A stretch of DNA of 64,000 nucleotides. It comes from Apostichopus japonicus. Taxonomy: Eukaryota; Echinodermata; Holothuroidea; Aspidochirotida; Stichopodidae. The stretch's first letter is position 1. Every line of letters begins with the position of its first letter. The stretch lies in the NCBI RefSeq assembly GCF_037975245.1, contig NC_092569.1:17467501-17531500 (forward strand). The letters are read 5' to 3'. Under the pieces are notes generated by a model that saw nothing but the letters and a program-made list of their open reading frames with translations, had not been told where the DNA came from and ran no database searches. Made by a program: the position numbers and the translations under genes. Positions 48,853-59,410 of the stretch are shown here, in pieces.

Positions 48853-49539
48853 CTAAAAGAAATGAAAAACCAAAAAGAAAGAAATATAAAACTTTAATAT
48901 ACTAGGTCTTAAAGTTTTCAAACGTTATACTAGGAGACTGGGCATGAAGTGCAAACTCAATGGCATAAGTACTGTGTGCATGTTAACAATAAGTATATGT
49001 CTGCACAGTTTGGGGTAGGCAGTGCCACTATCAGCCATCACTTTACGTGGGTAAACCCTACATACATTTTGTTAGGAAATTCCTGAAAGTTATTATTTGC
49101 GACTTTTATCAAAAGGATTAAGGCTTTTCTTTGACTATGCCTGGCTTGGACTGTTGAGGTTGGTCCTTGTTGCCCAATCATGAAGTATAGTTTATATACC
49201 AGCTGCAGGGTATGAATTTTAGTTTGGTTCTTAGCTAGACCGGCTTCTTTTCTTACAGCTTTGATTCAAGCAGAGCTTTATCAGTAGCAACTCTAGTTTT
49301 AAAGTTGGTTAGAGTTCTCCACAGTTGTCTGCAGTTAACTCTTAACGCATATAATTCACAAGTAGAGTATCGTCAGTTTAAATGGAGCACGATGATCCCA
49401 TCGTTGTCAACGAAAAAAATTAACTTGATATGCCTGGAGGGCAAACTCTTCCGAATTAAAAAAAAACACACAGGTTTACATCAATATATGATTGTATAAT
49501 AATGCGTTGCATGTGTACTGTGTGTCAATGCAATCTTAC

Positions 49540-49570
49540 CTTTCATTTATATTGTCTGATTTGATCTCTT
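49540..49570 (-). CDS. ARFGEF: ARFGEF exon 2 (31-nt microexon)
   Basis: Acceptor TTTCACAG|AAGAG, donor GAAAG|GTAAGA. It encodes EEIKSDNINE, equivalent to the DEIKAEIEK stretch of BIG2. Phase 1 in, phase 2 out. It is too short to be found by coding statistics; it is supported by phase closure on both sides and by alignment. Confidence 0.88.
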
Positions 49571-50405
49571 CTGTGAAATTAGAAGCAAAAATAACCTTGT
49601 TGAAATATACAGTAAGTATGTAAAACTATTGAAAATGTTTGTCTCAACAATTTATATTTCCAATTACAATGGACTACAGCATCAGGGTTTCCTTATCACT
49701 TTTCGGCAAGTGTACAGTACCATCAATTACCCTGCATGTATACAATCATGGTCAAACTGGTCATCATTATAAATTATAAAAGAAAGAAAGCAGCTATAAA
49801 AGTACAATTACAATCTTAAGTTTACACTCTCTAGTTTCACGGTAACTGACTCTGGAAGACATTCACAGTAATATGTCATACAACAAAACATTGGCCCCTT
49901 ACTGTTGCCTAAGTACTGTACAGCATTGTTTTCAGAAAGATTTGCACGGCACCAGGCACAGACTAGATTTGGCTATGCTCCCTAACATACATGCATGCAA
50001 AGGTAGCACTGTGCACAAGACAGAAGTGCAAAGTGTACAGTGCTATTGAGAAAAATTATATTTCGGGGCTTCGGCATTTTCGAGTATATATAGAAGAAAC
50101 GCCATTCTACAAACTGCACCGCAAGTTGGATAGGGCATTGCCTTAGGTTCTAATAGATGAAACGATTCAGTACTATCTATGTTGTTATATTATACATAGG
50201 GCTACCATATATATTTAGGGGTCGAAAAGTGAGACACTCCCCTTTGAAGAAAATTTTGGATTTTAAGAGATCTAGGCTACTTTATAGCTTTAACCGACAA
50301 ACTTGTGGGATTAATAGGCCATCAATTATAGTTTTGTGTTGAAAATGACTTTAAAGGGTGTGAAGACTCGTGCAAAAAAGAAACGTCTAATGCCGGTAAT
50401 TTGAC

Positions 50406-50546
50406 CTAGTTTCGAATGAGGTGTAACAGAAGTGTTAAACACCACCATCGATCCCAGAAAATACACAAACAGCTTGCTACCAATACCCACAGTCATACCC
50501 ACAGCAAAGTATACAAACGATACAGCGATGGACATCTCAGGTCCAG
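50406..50546 (-). CDS. Exon-like block in ARFGEF intron 1 coding a hydrophobic segment (possible cassette exon)
   Basis: The block is bounded by acceptor TTATCTTTAG|CTGG and donor AAACTAG|GTCAAA. It is 141 nt (47 codons), open, and phase 1-1, exactly the phase of the exon 1 to exon 2 junction, so inclusion would keep the ARFGEF frame. It encodes AGPEMSIAVSFVYFAVGMTV, then GIGSKLFVYFLGSMVVFN: glycine-spaced and hydrophobic, long enough for one or two membrane helices. It is richer in GC than its surroundings. The family was not recognised. The donor is weak, though exon 14 also uses a GTCA donor. It could also be an exon of an unrecognised nested gene or a chance open frame. Confidence 0.35.
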
Positions 50547-50566
50547 CTAAAGATAACAATTACAAA

Positions 50567-50837
50567 GTGGCTATTCTTACGACTGTTCGTAAGAATAATT
50601 TCCGACTACGCATGCGCAGTTGCTATTTTTATGACAGGAGAACTAATTTTACGACCAGGAGTAACAATAATTTCTGGTTAGTGTTAGGGTTAGGATTGGG
50701 GTTTAGGGTTAAAGTTAGGGTTAGGGTTACCCCTACTACATGCACAGTTGATTTATTTACTTTACTGCGCTTGAATTCGCCTTTGTCGTAAGAATAGTTT
50801 ATAAATAATTGTTACGACTTGTCGTAAGAATAGCCAC
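50567..50837. mobile_element. 271-bp MITE with 17-bp perfect inverted termini (ARFGEF intron 1)
   Basis: Ends are GTGGCTATTCTTACGAC and GTCGTAAGAATAGCCAC. Subterminal GTCGTAAGAATAG copies occur inside (near 50784), as do the TTAGGG repeats. No target duplication was evident. It stops 20 bp upstream of the exon-like block 50406-50546 in gene sense. Confidence 0.8.
50684..50733. repeat. Interstitial telomere-like TTAGGG repeats
   Basis: GTTAGGGTTAGGATTGGGGT followed by further TTAGGG copies, inside a MITE. A shorter GGTTAGGGTTAGGGTTAGG lies at about 26989-27007. TTAGGG is the metazoan telomere unit. Confidence 0.8.
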
Positions 50838-51656
50838 GGCCAAACAATTAAGGTATCATGTTTCATTACTGTCTGCATTTTGTAGCGACACGAACAAAAC
50901 GTCACTTGCAAGCAACAGTAGGTTAACTTTTGCAGATGGCCGCACGCGGTTTGGGGCGAGTCTTCAATGCCTTTAGCCTAAGCTTTATTTGAAAATCACA
51001 ACAACATTAAGGAAATCAGGAAAATTTAGTTTGCCAGCTGGACAATCTATTTTCCTTCCAAATGTGGCTCCTCAGCATTGGCAAATAACCGCCTTTCAGG
51101 TCACAATATTTTATGAATTCTTCCTACAGTTGTACCGATGTTGAAAATGATATCTGATTGGCATTGGGTAGAGCCTAGACGGTAGCAAGGTTATATGAGG
51201 GGCAATGTTTATTTTCAATTCGTTAAATTTACACCGCTTTATTAATGTAACTTATGGCCTATCATGAGCCTTTTTGGTAAGGCTAACATCAGTACTAACG
51301 TTGCGAATAGCCGAACATAGGCCTTACTTAACGTAGCACAGGCTAATATTAGTGTACCCTAACTTACAGTATACTGTACCTAACGTAGGCTAGGCCTACC
51401 GACTACCGTTCGTTTGTAGGTCGTAATGTGGGGGGTATGGTTTGATGAATAGGCAATGGTCTGTACTTTGCTTAAGTTTCCGACTGCTGTTATCAAACAT
51501 CAGTTTCTATAAATATAATTATCGAAACAAATGGTCATAGCTAGCATTACATGATAGGTGTCATGTTAGGCTACGAATACTACTGTGTTGGTGCCTGGAC
51601 GTAGGCTAACGTCAGTCGTGTAACTTGATTTAGGGCATAACAACATTGTAGCATAC

Positions 51657-51780
51657 CTAATGCCACTTGGCATGCTTTTCGTAATTGTGAGTTGTACGAT
51701 TTCTTCGTTTCTTTATCGTTCAGAATTTTCTCGAGAGCCCGGCGTAAAAACATGTCTTGTCCGATTGATGCCTCCGACAT
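51657..51780 (-). CDS. ARFGEF: ARFGEF exon 1 (start codon; DCB domain N-terminus)
   Basis: Starts at ATG 51780 with [20 protein letters not shown], which aligns with the N-terminus of human BIG2 (MFVSRALEKILADKE). It continues through [10 protein letters not shown]. Donor is TTAG|GTATGC; it ends in phase 1 with a G that completes GAA with exon 2. No in-frame alternative start was needed. Confidence 0.95.
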
Positions 51781-52071
51781 CCTCTCGAAGCTATCCTACC
51801 CCTTGCTATTAAAAGCAAGGAACAATCTTGAAGTCAGTAATAAAGAGAGAAATTTGTAACACTGGCTGGCTTGACTGAGTCAGGTGGCCGCCATTATGAT
51901 CAATGAAATTTAAAAAAAAAAAACATTAAATGAGGGCGGTATGCTGAATTTTCCTTTACAACGTCTGAAACGCCCATTCTCAGCCGGGTTTTGAATTGTT
52001 GAACGTGTAAGGTATATTTACTTTATACGTCAGAGCACCTTCTTCGAATTCTAGTTGCAACGTACCGTATT
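51781..52071. promoter_or_regulatory. Compact divergent promoter region between ARFGEF and the U2-like RNA
   Basis: About 290 bp separate the ARFGEF ATG (minus) from the start of the U2-like RNA (plus). The segment holds a YY1-type motif, ATAATGGCGGC on the minus strand (about 51886-51898), and an AP-1-type TGAGTCA at about 51876-51882, both within 120 bp of the ATG. YY1 sites of this form are common just inside transcripts of housekeeping genes. Function is inferred from motif and position only. Confidence 0.4.
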
Positions 52072-52250
52072 GTAGTTTCTCGGCCTTTTGGCTAAGATCA
52101 TGTGTAGTATCTGTTTCCTTTCGAAGGGAATGGTGATGCACACCCGACAATGATCACACAGTCACAGCCCCGATGCAAGGGGACTGGGGTTGAGAGCGGA
52201 TCAGTCGTTCGGTAGTTTGATTTTCGTGCCCAGGTTCTTTCCTGGGCGAC
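52072..52250 (+). ncRNA. U2-headed, snRNA-like structured RNA (chimeric snRNA, pseudogene or SINE)
   Basis: The first 40 nt (TTCTCGGCCTTTTGGCTAAG, then GATCATGTGTAGTATCTGTT) match U2 snRNA stem-loop I and the branch-point-recognition segment with one or two changes. After that it departs completely from U2. It shows a 7-bp hairpin at about 52114-52130 (TTTCCTT/AAGGGAA, loop TCG); an AGTC...GACT stem enclosing CCC/GGG at 52159-52185; a Sm-like GATTTTCG at 52218-52225; and a terminal 9-bp hairpin GTGCCCAGG/CCTGGGCGAC at 52226-52250, followed by T5. Length is about 179 nt, near U2 (about 188). Sm site followed by a 3' stem is the architecture of Sm-class snRNAs. Alternatives are a U2 retropseudogene fused to other sequence, or a U2-headed SINE, since a relative lies 1.7 kb away. 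Confidence 0.5.
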
Positions 52251-52543
52251 TTTTTCTTATAAAGTACCTTATTGCAGTATAGAAGCTTACTTCTTCAAGT
52301 CTATGAAATTTATCATCTCATTTTTTCTGTTTAATTTTCAAATACCAAAGGAAAGGCTTCATCAAACCAAATGGCCTCGTCATATCCAATGTAGAGACTT
52401 GTTTAAATTCTAAATAAAATATTCCCTAGTTATGAAATAGAAAAAAAAAACTGCTTGTTGTTTCTGCCTCAGTTGTCAGTCAAAACCAAGGATATGTTTA
52501 AATCAACATGAATCGAGATTACTGGCTGTATCGACCCCAACTA

Positions 52544-52826
52544 TAGCACGCTATCATGAAATAGTTTCTTAAGATTACGTAATCGACCTGCCTTGGTCGT
52601 AAAATGACTCCTTTTTTACCACATATTTTGTCTTGTATGAGGGTCTTTGTGTGAACGCTGTATGATTAACTACACTGTAGATCTGGGCATATTTCCACAC
52701 AGTGTTTACACAAAGAGCCTTATGGTGTCAAGAAGCTATGCAGGCTAATAGCAGAGCCTGAAGTCGATTACAATCGCGGCAGGTCGATTACGTAATCACA
52801 AAACTTCTTAGCTGTATAGCGTGCTA
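52544..52826. mobile_element. 283-bp foldback MITE
   Basis: Ends are TAGCACGCTA and TAGCGTGCTA. Inner arms contain GATTACGTAATCGACCTGCC and GGCAGGTCGATTACGTAATC, about 50 bp of inverted similarity. An inner pair TCTTTGTGTGAACGCTGT and ACAGTGTTTACACAAAGA adds a second stem. Confidence 0.8.
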
Positions 52827-53487
52827 TTATTGGAGCCAATAAATCAGTACTTAACGGTTGGAATGGTTCCCCAGAAGGCTACCCCGGCCGCGATTGTTTT
52901 TTTTTCGCAAACAGGTTTGCAATATTATTATTGTATTTTTATTGTTATTGCCAGAGAAACTTTCACTTCGAGGTTACCAAAATCCATTCGCTGTAACGAA
53001 GATGTACCCGTTATATAGTATGTGCGGTGTTTATTCAATAGTTTCTTCTATTTATGATTTACCCAATGCCAAGTTAGGCATAAATAACACCACACATAAA
53101 ATGTGCAAATTAACCTTGATTATTCTCGTACCGTTTTTCCAAATTTGAGACCAAAAAAAATCAGACTACTTAGAGTCCCTAATCTAGTCGTGCAATTCGC
53201 TCACGTATTGTACGGATTGAAATATTATGTTGCTGTCATTTTCTGCGTATATTCATTCAAGAATCGTGACTCGCTTCGTGAAGTTGATATGAGTGTACCC
53301 ATTCCACGAAACAAATTCCGATTCAAATGGAACAGCACATGAAACTTAAACACGAACCTAATATAATGTATCGTATTAATCATAAGTACGTGTGTTCAAG
53401 CTTTAATAGTAAAGTTAGGGCGTTTGGAAGGAAACCCATAACTAGACTCAACTAAGTTAGAATTCGCACCCGGCCGCTTCAAGGATG

Positions 53488-53565
53488 TGTATGTATATTA
53501 GATCCTCCTGCAAGCAGGAACTCGCGAAGAAGCCTAATTGGCTTATCAAAGCCGAGCGTAGATGT
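53488..53565 (-). mobile_element. tRNA-derived SINE, family 1, tail fragment
   Basis: Only the 3' part is present: (TGTA)n, TCCTGCAAGCAGGA and AACTCGCGAAGAAGCC on the plus strand. A 5'-truncated copy. Confidence 0.8.
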
Positions 53566-53844
53566 TTACTATGATATGACGTAAACTTAGAAAAGAACCA
53601 ATTATGTAACAGTAATCATTTTGTAATGAGTTAAACATATATTATGCCAGATAGTTTGTGATTTATGAATGAATGTAAATTTTAGAATTTATTTATCATA
53701 AATGTGTTCATTCATCCTTTGCAAATAGTCGAAATAACCATCTTGATGAAGGTTTGACATATATTAAGCTATCTCTGTGGTACAGATTAATGTAAGTTGT
53801 TACGTGACAATATAGGCTGGATGAAAGTACTCGGTGACTTTTCT

Positions 53845-53945
53845 TACAAGGTTTGGTGTATAGCATTATGTTCCCCTTCAGGGGAATGTGATACACACCT
53901 GACGATGATCACACAGTCACAGTATATATGTAAGAGGACTGGTTG
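53845..53945 (+). pseudogene. Degraded relative of the U2-like RNA, interrupted by a hAT-like element
   Basis: The segment from GTGTATAGC through the hairpin TTCCCC/GGGGAA, then GATACACACCTGAC and GATGATCACACAGTCACAG, aligns with the body of the RNA at 52072. The hairpin differs in sequence but keeps its pairing. The AGTC...GACT ends of the next stem are also kept, while its loop is AT-rich. Similarity stops at GGACTGGTTG, where CAGTGGCGTAGCCACG, a hAT-like terminus, begins. The U2 head is barely recognisable. Confidence 0.5.
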
Positions 53946-55015
53946 CAGTGGCGTAGCCACGGGGGCGTGGGGTGCGACAGCCCCCCCCCCCACGAAAGCT
54001 TGTCGCCCCCAGTCGCCCTCCTACTGGGATTTTGGGTGTCGAAAAAAAATTACATGTGCGAAAAATATATCATTGGTCTGAATGGTCTCGAATCTCCATG
54101 ACGACCACTCATGAACGACCCTTGTACCGCAGACCGGCAGTAGGCTATAGTTGCTGAAAAACCTGACGTGACATAGCGCATAGGCCGAGAAGACATATAC
54201 AGCAGTCGCACTGTACTGAAAACGCATGTTAACGACCGTCGAATTATATAATTGTTGCTCTAATAAATACAGGCGCGTAGACAAGGGGGGACGAAGGGGG
54301 CGAGCGCCCCCCCCCCCCCCTTGAACATATTTTTCTGTACGTTTTTATGATATCGCTATTAACTTCAAAATAGAAAATGCTTAGATGCAACCTGCAAGGC
54401 CTGGGAGAGCCATTCACAGCGATCTGAGAAAATTTCGGCCGAACTTGTCCTGAACGCTTCGCGCCAACTTATGGTGGCGCTACGCTTAGATAGTTTCCAA
54501 TGCCGAATCTACGGCTTTGTCTGTAGGTTCACTCCTCCCTTGGAAAATTCCTCGCTACGCTCCAGAATAAATACTAATACAAACAGCCAATCAGAATCAT
54601 GTAACCAGTGCGCATTAACTGATCAAATAAAGCTAGTGAGCTATACTATACCGAGTATACCCTTGAGAAAAGTGGTTTCCAGGTACTGGAATGCCGCGCA
54701 ATTTGCAGGATTAAGTGTCAATGCCGGTTTCAAACTTACAGAAGATATGTCATGATATTTAAAAGAAACTTACCAGACTTTTTTTTTCTCTTCTATTTCA
54801 CTAAACTATTTGATGACCATATCAAGACATGGGATCTCAAAAAAGGGTGTTAAGAAAACTTTAGAACAGCTTACAAGGCCTGGGAAGTGCCATTTCCAAC
54901 GATCTAGGAGGCCTTTTTAGCTAAATACAACTCATGGTGCATGGCGTTCCGCTTAGATAGTAACATGACGCCCTCCCAGAAAATGGTCAAGGCCCCCCCA
55001 CGCCCCCCCCCCACG
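53946..55015. mobile_element. hAT-like element remnants with C-rich segments
   Basis: It opens CAGTGGCGTAGCCACGGGGG, a common hAT-type terminus. Related pieces lie at 54271 (AGGCGCGTAGACAAGGGG with a 17-C run) and 54960-55015 (C runs). Two similar 100-bp blocks (54391-54494 and 54866-54962), both with AAGGCCTGGGA and CGCTTAGATAG, suggest nested or duplicated copies. Exact limits are unclear. Confidence 0.5.
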
Positions 55016-55019
55016 ATGA

Positions 55020-56236
55020 ATGATGAATAAATGATAAGACTACAATTTCAGCTCCGTTAATCAACACTGATTTGCTGCACTATAGGTAGATACACATTTC
55101 AAAGAGGTTTAAATACATGTTTACATGGAAATGAAAATAAGTATGAACCAACTCTGGACTACATAGGAAGGGCAATTGTAAAAATGGGTGTTAACTGCAC
55201 TTAACATACCAAACTTAAATTTGTACCGGGACAGTCATATCTTAGTCATATATTAGGAAATATTTTCAGAGACTGCCAGAAGAGTCATGTCATGTGCAAA
55301 AGCAGGGTAAAAAAAAAAAAAACAGAAAATTGTTGTAATCATAAATAATTCCAAGTTTACAACGTAAATTTCTATTTGATGGTAAAAGGTAACCGAAATT
55401 ATATATTTATTTTTAAGTAACTAAAAGGGATTTGTTTTTCTGCCTTCTAAATGTTAAAATCATAATTGTCTAGAAATGCGTACGTTTAGGGTCCTACAAT
55501 TAATAAAGACTGTAGCATACACATTTATATAGTAATGTCCTCGATGTCACTGTTGTTGCTGATACAATCAATGTTAGCACAGTAAATTGTTCGACTGGTT
55601 AACTCATTGGTCTGATTTACTGACTCATATATATACCCTTGGTAGAAATATTACATTTCTTTTTCATTTTATGTATTAGCTATGAATGACAACATATGAT
55701 GTGTATATCTTATGGTTATACACACATTAAATGAAAATCGGAGAAAACTCAGGGAAAAGTCAAATTATAAATGTAATATGTAACAATGTACTTCACAATG
55801 TTCATCAGTAAAATCTCAAGTATTTTGTATGCCATGTCAGAAACGTCTAGTAGCATATATACACGCTGACATATATTGCTAGACTTCGAACAGATGGTCA
55901 ATCCTTCCCGCTTTAGTTATTTTTTAGATTCGTTCAAGAGCTTTCCTCTTTCTTTCAGCTTTGTAATACAGTTACTGAGCATGCTCAGAATGCATTTCAT
56001 CAATGTACGCCTGTCATCAAAATATATATCTGCACAAATCACGTCAAATAGTCATGCATATATCTGTTTTATGGTAAGTTATAACAAACAATGGAATTTC
56101 ACCTCTACCGTTGAAAGGAAAGATCGTATTGCCTACGTCATTTACATGGCACCTCCATTGGGGTAGCTTGGGGCTTCAATATCACTTCTTCTTTTGCTGT
56201 CAACCGAAAAACACCTGTCCAGGACAACTCGGCAAG
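55020..56236. other. Upstream region of the FReD gene
   Basis: AT-rich. It should contain the promoter and 5' UTR, but no convincing TATA box or upstream exon could be chosen. Confidence 0.45.
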
Positions 56237-56308
56237 ATGCATCTTATTCTTTCATTTTGTATTTTCGGAGCCTTTGTCTCAAGTCTCCAAGTGTCAGGAA
56301 ACACAATG
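56237..56308 (+). CDS. FReD gene exon 1: start codon and signal peptide
   Basis: The ATG at 56237 begins MHLILSFCIFGAFVSSLQVS, a short n-region, hydrophobic core and likely signal-peptidase site. It ends at ACAATG|GTAAGT, phase 0. An in-frame upstream ATG (56111) would put 42 polar and aromatic residues before the hydrophobic core, so I prefer 56237. Confidence 0.75.
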
Positions 56309-58579
56309 GTAAGTTTCTTACATGTATCTTACATAGTATGCTTCATGCAAAAAAAGCAAATCTTTTAATAATTCAATTATATATCTAGCGTTATAGTATT
56401 ATTTTAATGATCTTGAATCCAGTTAGAAAACTGTGTACATCTCCATTCGTCCTTACCCACTTTTCTATAATGTCTTTTGTCTTTCGGTTTTATTTCCAAA
56501 AAGAAAGTTGTTGCAGGGACAAAATTATGAAGAACAGATTAAATCATGGTTCAAGAGACATGTACCAATCACAATAGACGAAAGGTCTTTAATAACTCAA
56601 CGTTTAATCTATACAAACGGACATCGTTTAATACTGATATAGTGTACATGTATAAAGAAATATTTGCGGATAAAAATATATATCTGTGAACATTAAACTG
56701 TATCTTACCTGTGATCGAAACCTTGGCTTCTAAGAGGCTTCCATATTTTAAACCATCACTATTATATTCCACTTATTTAAAAACAAATCATACTATGAAA
56801 GAGGCACCTCTTCCCTTGTAATATCTATATTAACATTGTCATATCTTAAATTTAATACAATTACAAAGAAAATGACAGTGTATATTACAATGATAAAAAA
56901 ATGTATTCTTATTACAAATTTTTAATGTTGAGAATCTAAATGACATTATTTAACAAATCTACTTGCTTTCATTGAAAGTAGATTCCAATCCAACATCATA
57001 CAACGTCAATCAGTAACTTACTAATCAAATTTTTACATTTTAAATAGTGAAGGAAAACAAAACGAAATTTGTTAAAGTTATATTCGGCGGTGCGACATAA
57101 TACTTCTAGTTAACTTATCAATTTAAGTTATATTGAATAAGTTTAAAGTCGGTAACTATGATTTAACATTTCATAAATTATAACTTTTTTAATGCTCTAG
57201 CAAGATTTAAGTCAACTTGTATGACAAGGTTCACCTTTGGTATTATTTATGGTTAGTTTCGTGATGAGGTATCTTTTACTCGTCGTATATTTCCTAATTC
57301 TATTGGAACTTTGTAGTATGTAATACTGCTATTGATAATACTTCCAGTCATTAACGTAACTTTATAACGTGAAATATGTTTTCTACTAAATTCAATATCC
57401 AAATATATCTTGATTTAGTATTTAGAAATGAACTTTGTGTTTTTTTTCTTCAAAATCAGACAAACTATTTACAAGCAGCTTTACAAATCACTACTGATTG
57501 TTAGGATTGTTAAGATTGTTAAGATTGTTATGATTGCTTATTAACATTATTAATTTCAAGTAGAGTCAATTCGATTATTTCATCATTGTAGATGCTACTA
57601 TTAATTTTTCTTTTTCTATTCTTAAGTTTTTCTTTCTTTTTTTCATTTTGGTGAGTCTCCTACTTTGTTAAGCCTTACAGGCTTTATAGGAGACTTCCCG
57701 TCACACTGTAAATTGTGATGAAACAAATAAATATACAAATATACAAATACAAATACAAATATACTACTAGTTTTGATTCAAAATTAGCAACCAAGAACCA
57801 AGAAATGCATGGTAGTTACAATTAACATAATATTAACACACTTATGAATTATGTTGTTTTCTATTAGTGTGTTATAGTTATTCTAAGGAATTTGATCTCA
57901 TTGTCTTTCGTCTTAACGTGCAAAGACATCCAGGAACAGCTGTTATTAATAAATATTTAAGTCCGAGGTCCTTTTATAGTTGACTGCTACCGTTCTGTTT
58001 TTCTTAATTTGTAGCAAACACACTGGTCCTTATTTAATGAGCCAGATACTTGATATCGCAGTTTTGTATTAAAAGTGTGCTTTTGCTTGGTAAAAATACA
58101 AAACGAAGATAACAAACTTCAAAGTACTATGATTTGCCCTTGTTGTTTAATGTTATTGCCCACTGTAGCTGCAGCATCGAAGAATATCGTGCGAATTTGA
58201 TAGTCGTAAAATTGCAATTAGTTGCATTATCGCGAAGCCTTCTATCTGTATTAACTAAGTATACATTAATGTTTAATATTTCACATTCAATTAGTTTGCT
58301 TTCCCGAACAATATCCGTTGTTTAGGTTGCTTTAAACTGTTTATTGAATACTATAATGTAAGCTAAATATTACTTTATGAAAATGTGTATCCTATTTCTA
58401 TAAATCATTGGCACTCATATGAAGAGCAATTTTTATGAATTTTCTTTTATTGAGTTGGTTTCTTGTTTTTTTTTCATTTGTTGTTTTTCTACAAAATGCA
58501 TCAAATTTTCTTAACTCACAGACACATTTTTCCAGATTCAGATTATTTTTCTACGCTCAAGATCCGAGCAAACCAAAAA

Positions 58580-58622
<43 letters not shown>

Positions 58623-58923
58623 AAAGGGGGGGGGCTTCTGTTAGTGTCATATTAAAGCTGCATCTCTAGAGCTCTGTTACAAGTCAAAATCAGTTTAGTT
58701 CACGTTTGTAACTCACTAATAAAGGTCAATTTACTGCACACAAAAAAAAAAAAACATTCTAGGAGAAGGATTTGAAATCTTGTTTTGAAAATCTTTTAGA
58801 CCAAACTCAAATTCCATGCATTAAACAGAAAAATAATATATTTATGGTGGATTACATCCAGCCAATGTTATCAGATACATCGTTTGATTTTGTAATATAT
58901 TCTCTATAATACAGAACTTACAG
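56309..58923 (+). other. FReD intron 1
   Basis: AT-rich. It holds GATTGTTAAG and ATACAAAT short repeats near 57505-57765 and the (AAAT)n tract. No further exon is needed by phase. Confidence 0.6.
58577..58626. repeat. (AAAT)n microsatellite
   Basis: About 12 tetranucleotide copies followed by a G run, in FReD intron 1. Confidence 0.95.
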
Positions 58924-58966
58924 CAAAATGATGGTTTCTCAAGAAATAAGAGAAGTACTGATTCAG
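58924..58966 (+). CDS. FReD gene exon 2: propeptide with RNKR site
   Basis: Acceptor ACTTACAG|CAAAAT, donor GATTCAG|GTAAGT. It encodes QNDGFSRNKRSTDS. RNKR matches the furin consensus (R-X-K-R), so the mature chain may start at STDS. A second acceptor 9 nt upstream (AATACAG at 58914) would add three residues in frame. Phase 0 in, phase 1 out. Confidence 0.72.
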
Positions 58967-59069
58967 GTAAGTGGGTGAATTTCTTTTGTTGAATTATTAA
59001 GTTATTACTATATGATTAACACATTCTTGATTCTACTGGAGTAAACGTGGTAAGGAAATTTGCTACGGA

Positions 59070-59122
59070 GGTGGGAGTGGGTGTAAGTGGGTGTAAGTGG
59101 GTGTAAGTGGGGTGTAAGTGGG
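59070..59122. repeat. GTGGGTGTAA microsatellite
   Basis: About five decamer copies in FReD intron 2. Confidence 0.9.
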
Positions 59123-59240
59123 GGCAGAGTCAGTACGAGCAGTGAAGCCATAACTCATGTTGTAGAAAAGAAAATAAGTTAACTTTTGTAGGAACCTATA
59201 ATAGGTGATCTTCATTTCTTTCTTTTTTGTATTTAAATAG

Positions 59241-59410
59241 ATGCCTCCTACTTTTTCTATCAACAACCTGACTACCCTCGAGATTGTAAGGAAGTTTTTG
59301 AACGATGTGACGGGGAATCTTCAGACGGGGTCTACCTCATACAACCAGACGGATATCTTGAGCCCTTCCCTGTGTACTGTAACAACACTGTAGACGGTGG
59401 CAACTGGATG
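59241..59410 (+). CDS. FReD gene exon 3: start of fibrinogen-related domain
   Basis: Acceptor TTTAAATAG|ATGCCT, donor ACTGGATG|GTATGT. It encodes YPRDCKEVFERCDGESSDGV, then YLIQPDGYLEPFPVYC and DGGNWM. This is the canonical opening of a FReD: a cysteine pair, the GVY-I-P strand, the VYC cysteine and the conserved GGNWM. Phase 1 in, phase 0 out. Confidence 0.95.

Noticed and set aside
52072-52250. Ordinary U2 snRNA gene
   Set aside because: Only the first 40 nt match; stem-loops IIa/b, the AATTTTTGG Sm site and stem-loops III and IV of U2 are absent.
53103-53342. 79-codon plus-strand open frame
   Set aside because: No homology recognised, no splice context, lies between MITEs.
56111-56236. 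Upstream in-frame ATG extension of FReD exon 1
   Set aside because: It would bury the signal peptide behind 42 residues; the ATG at 56237 places the hydrophobic core at the N-terminus.
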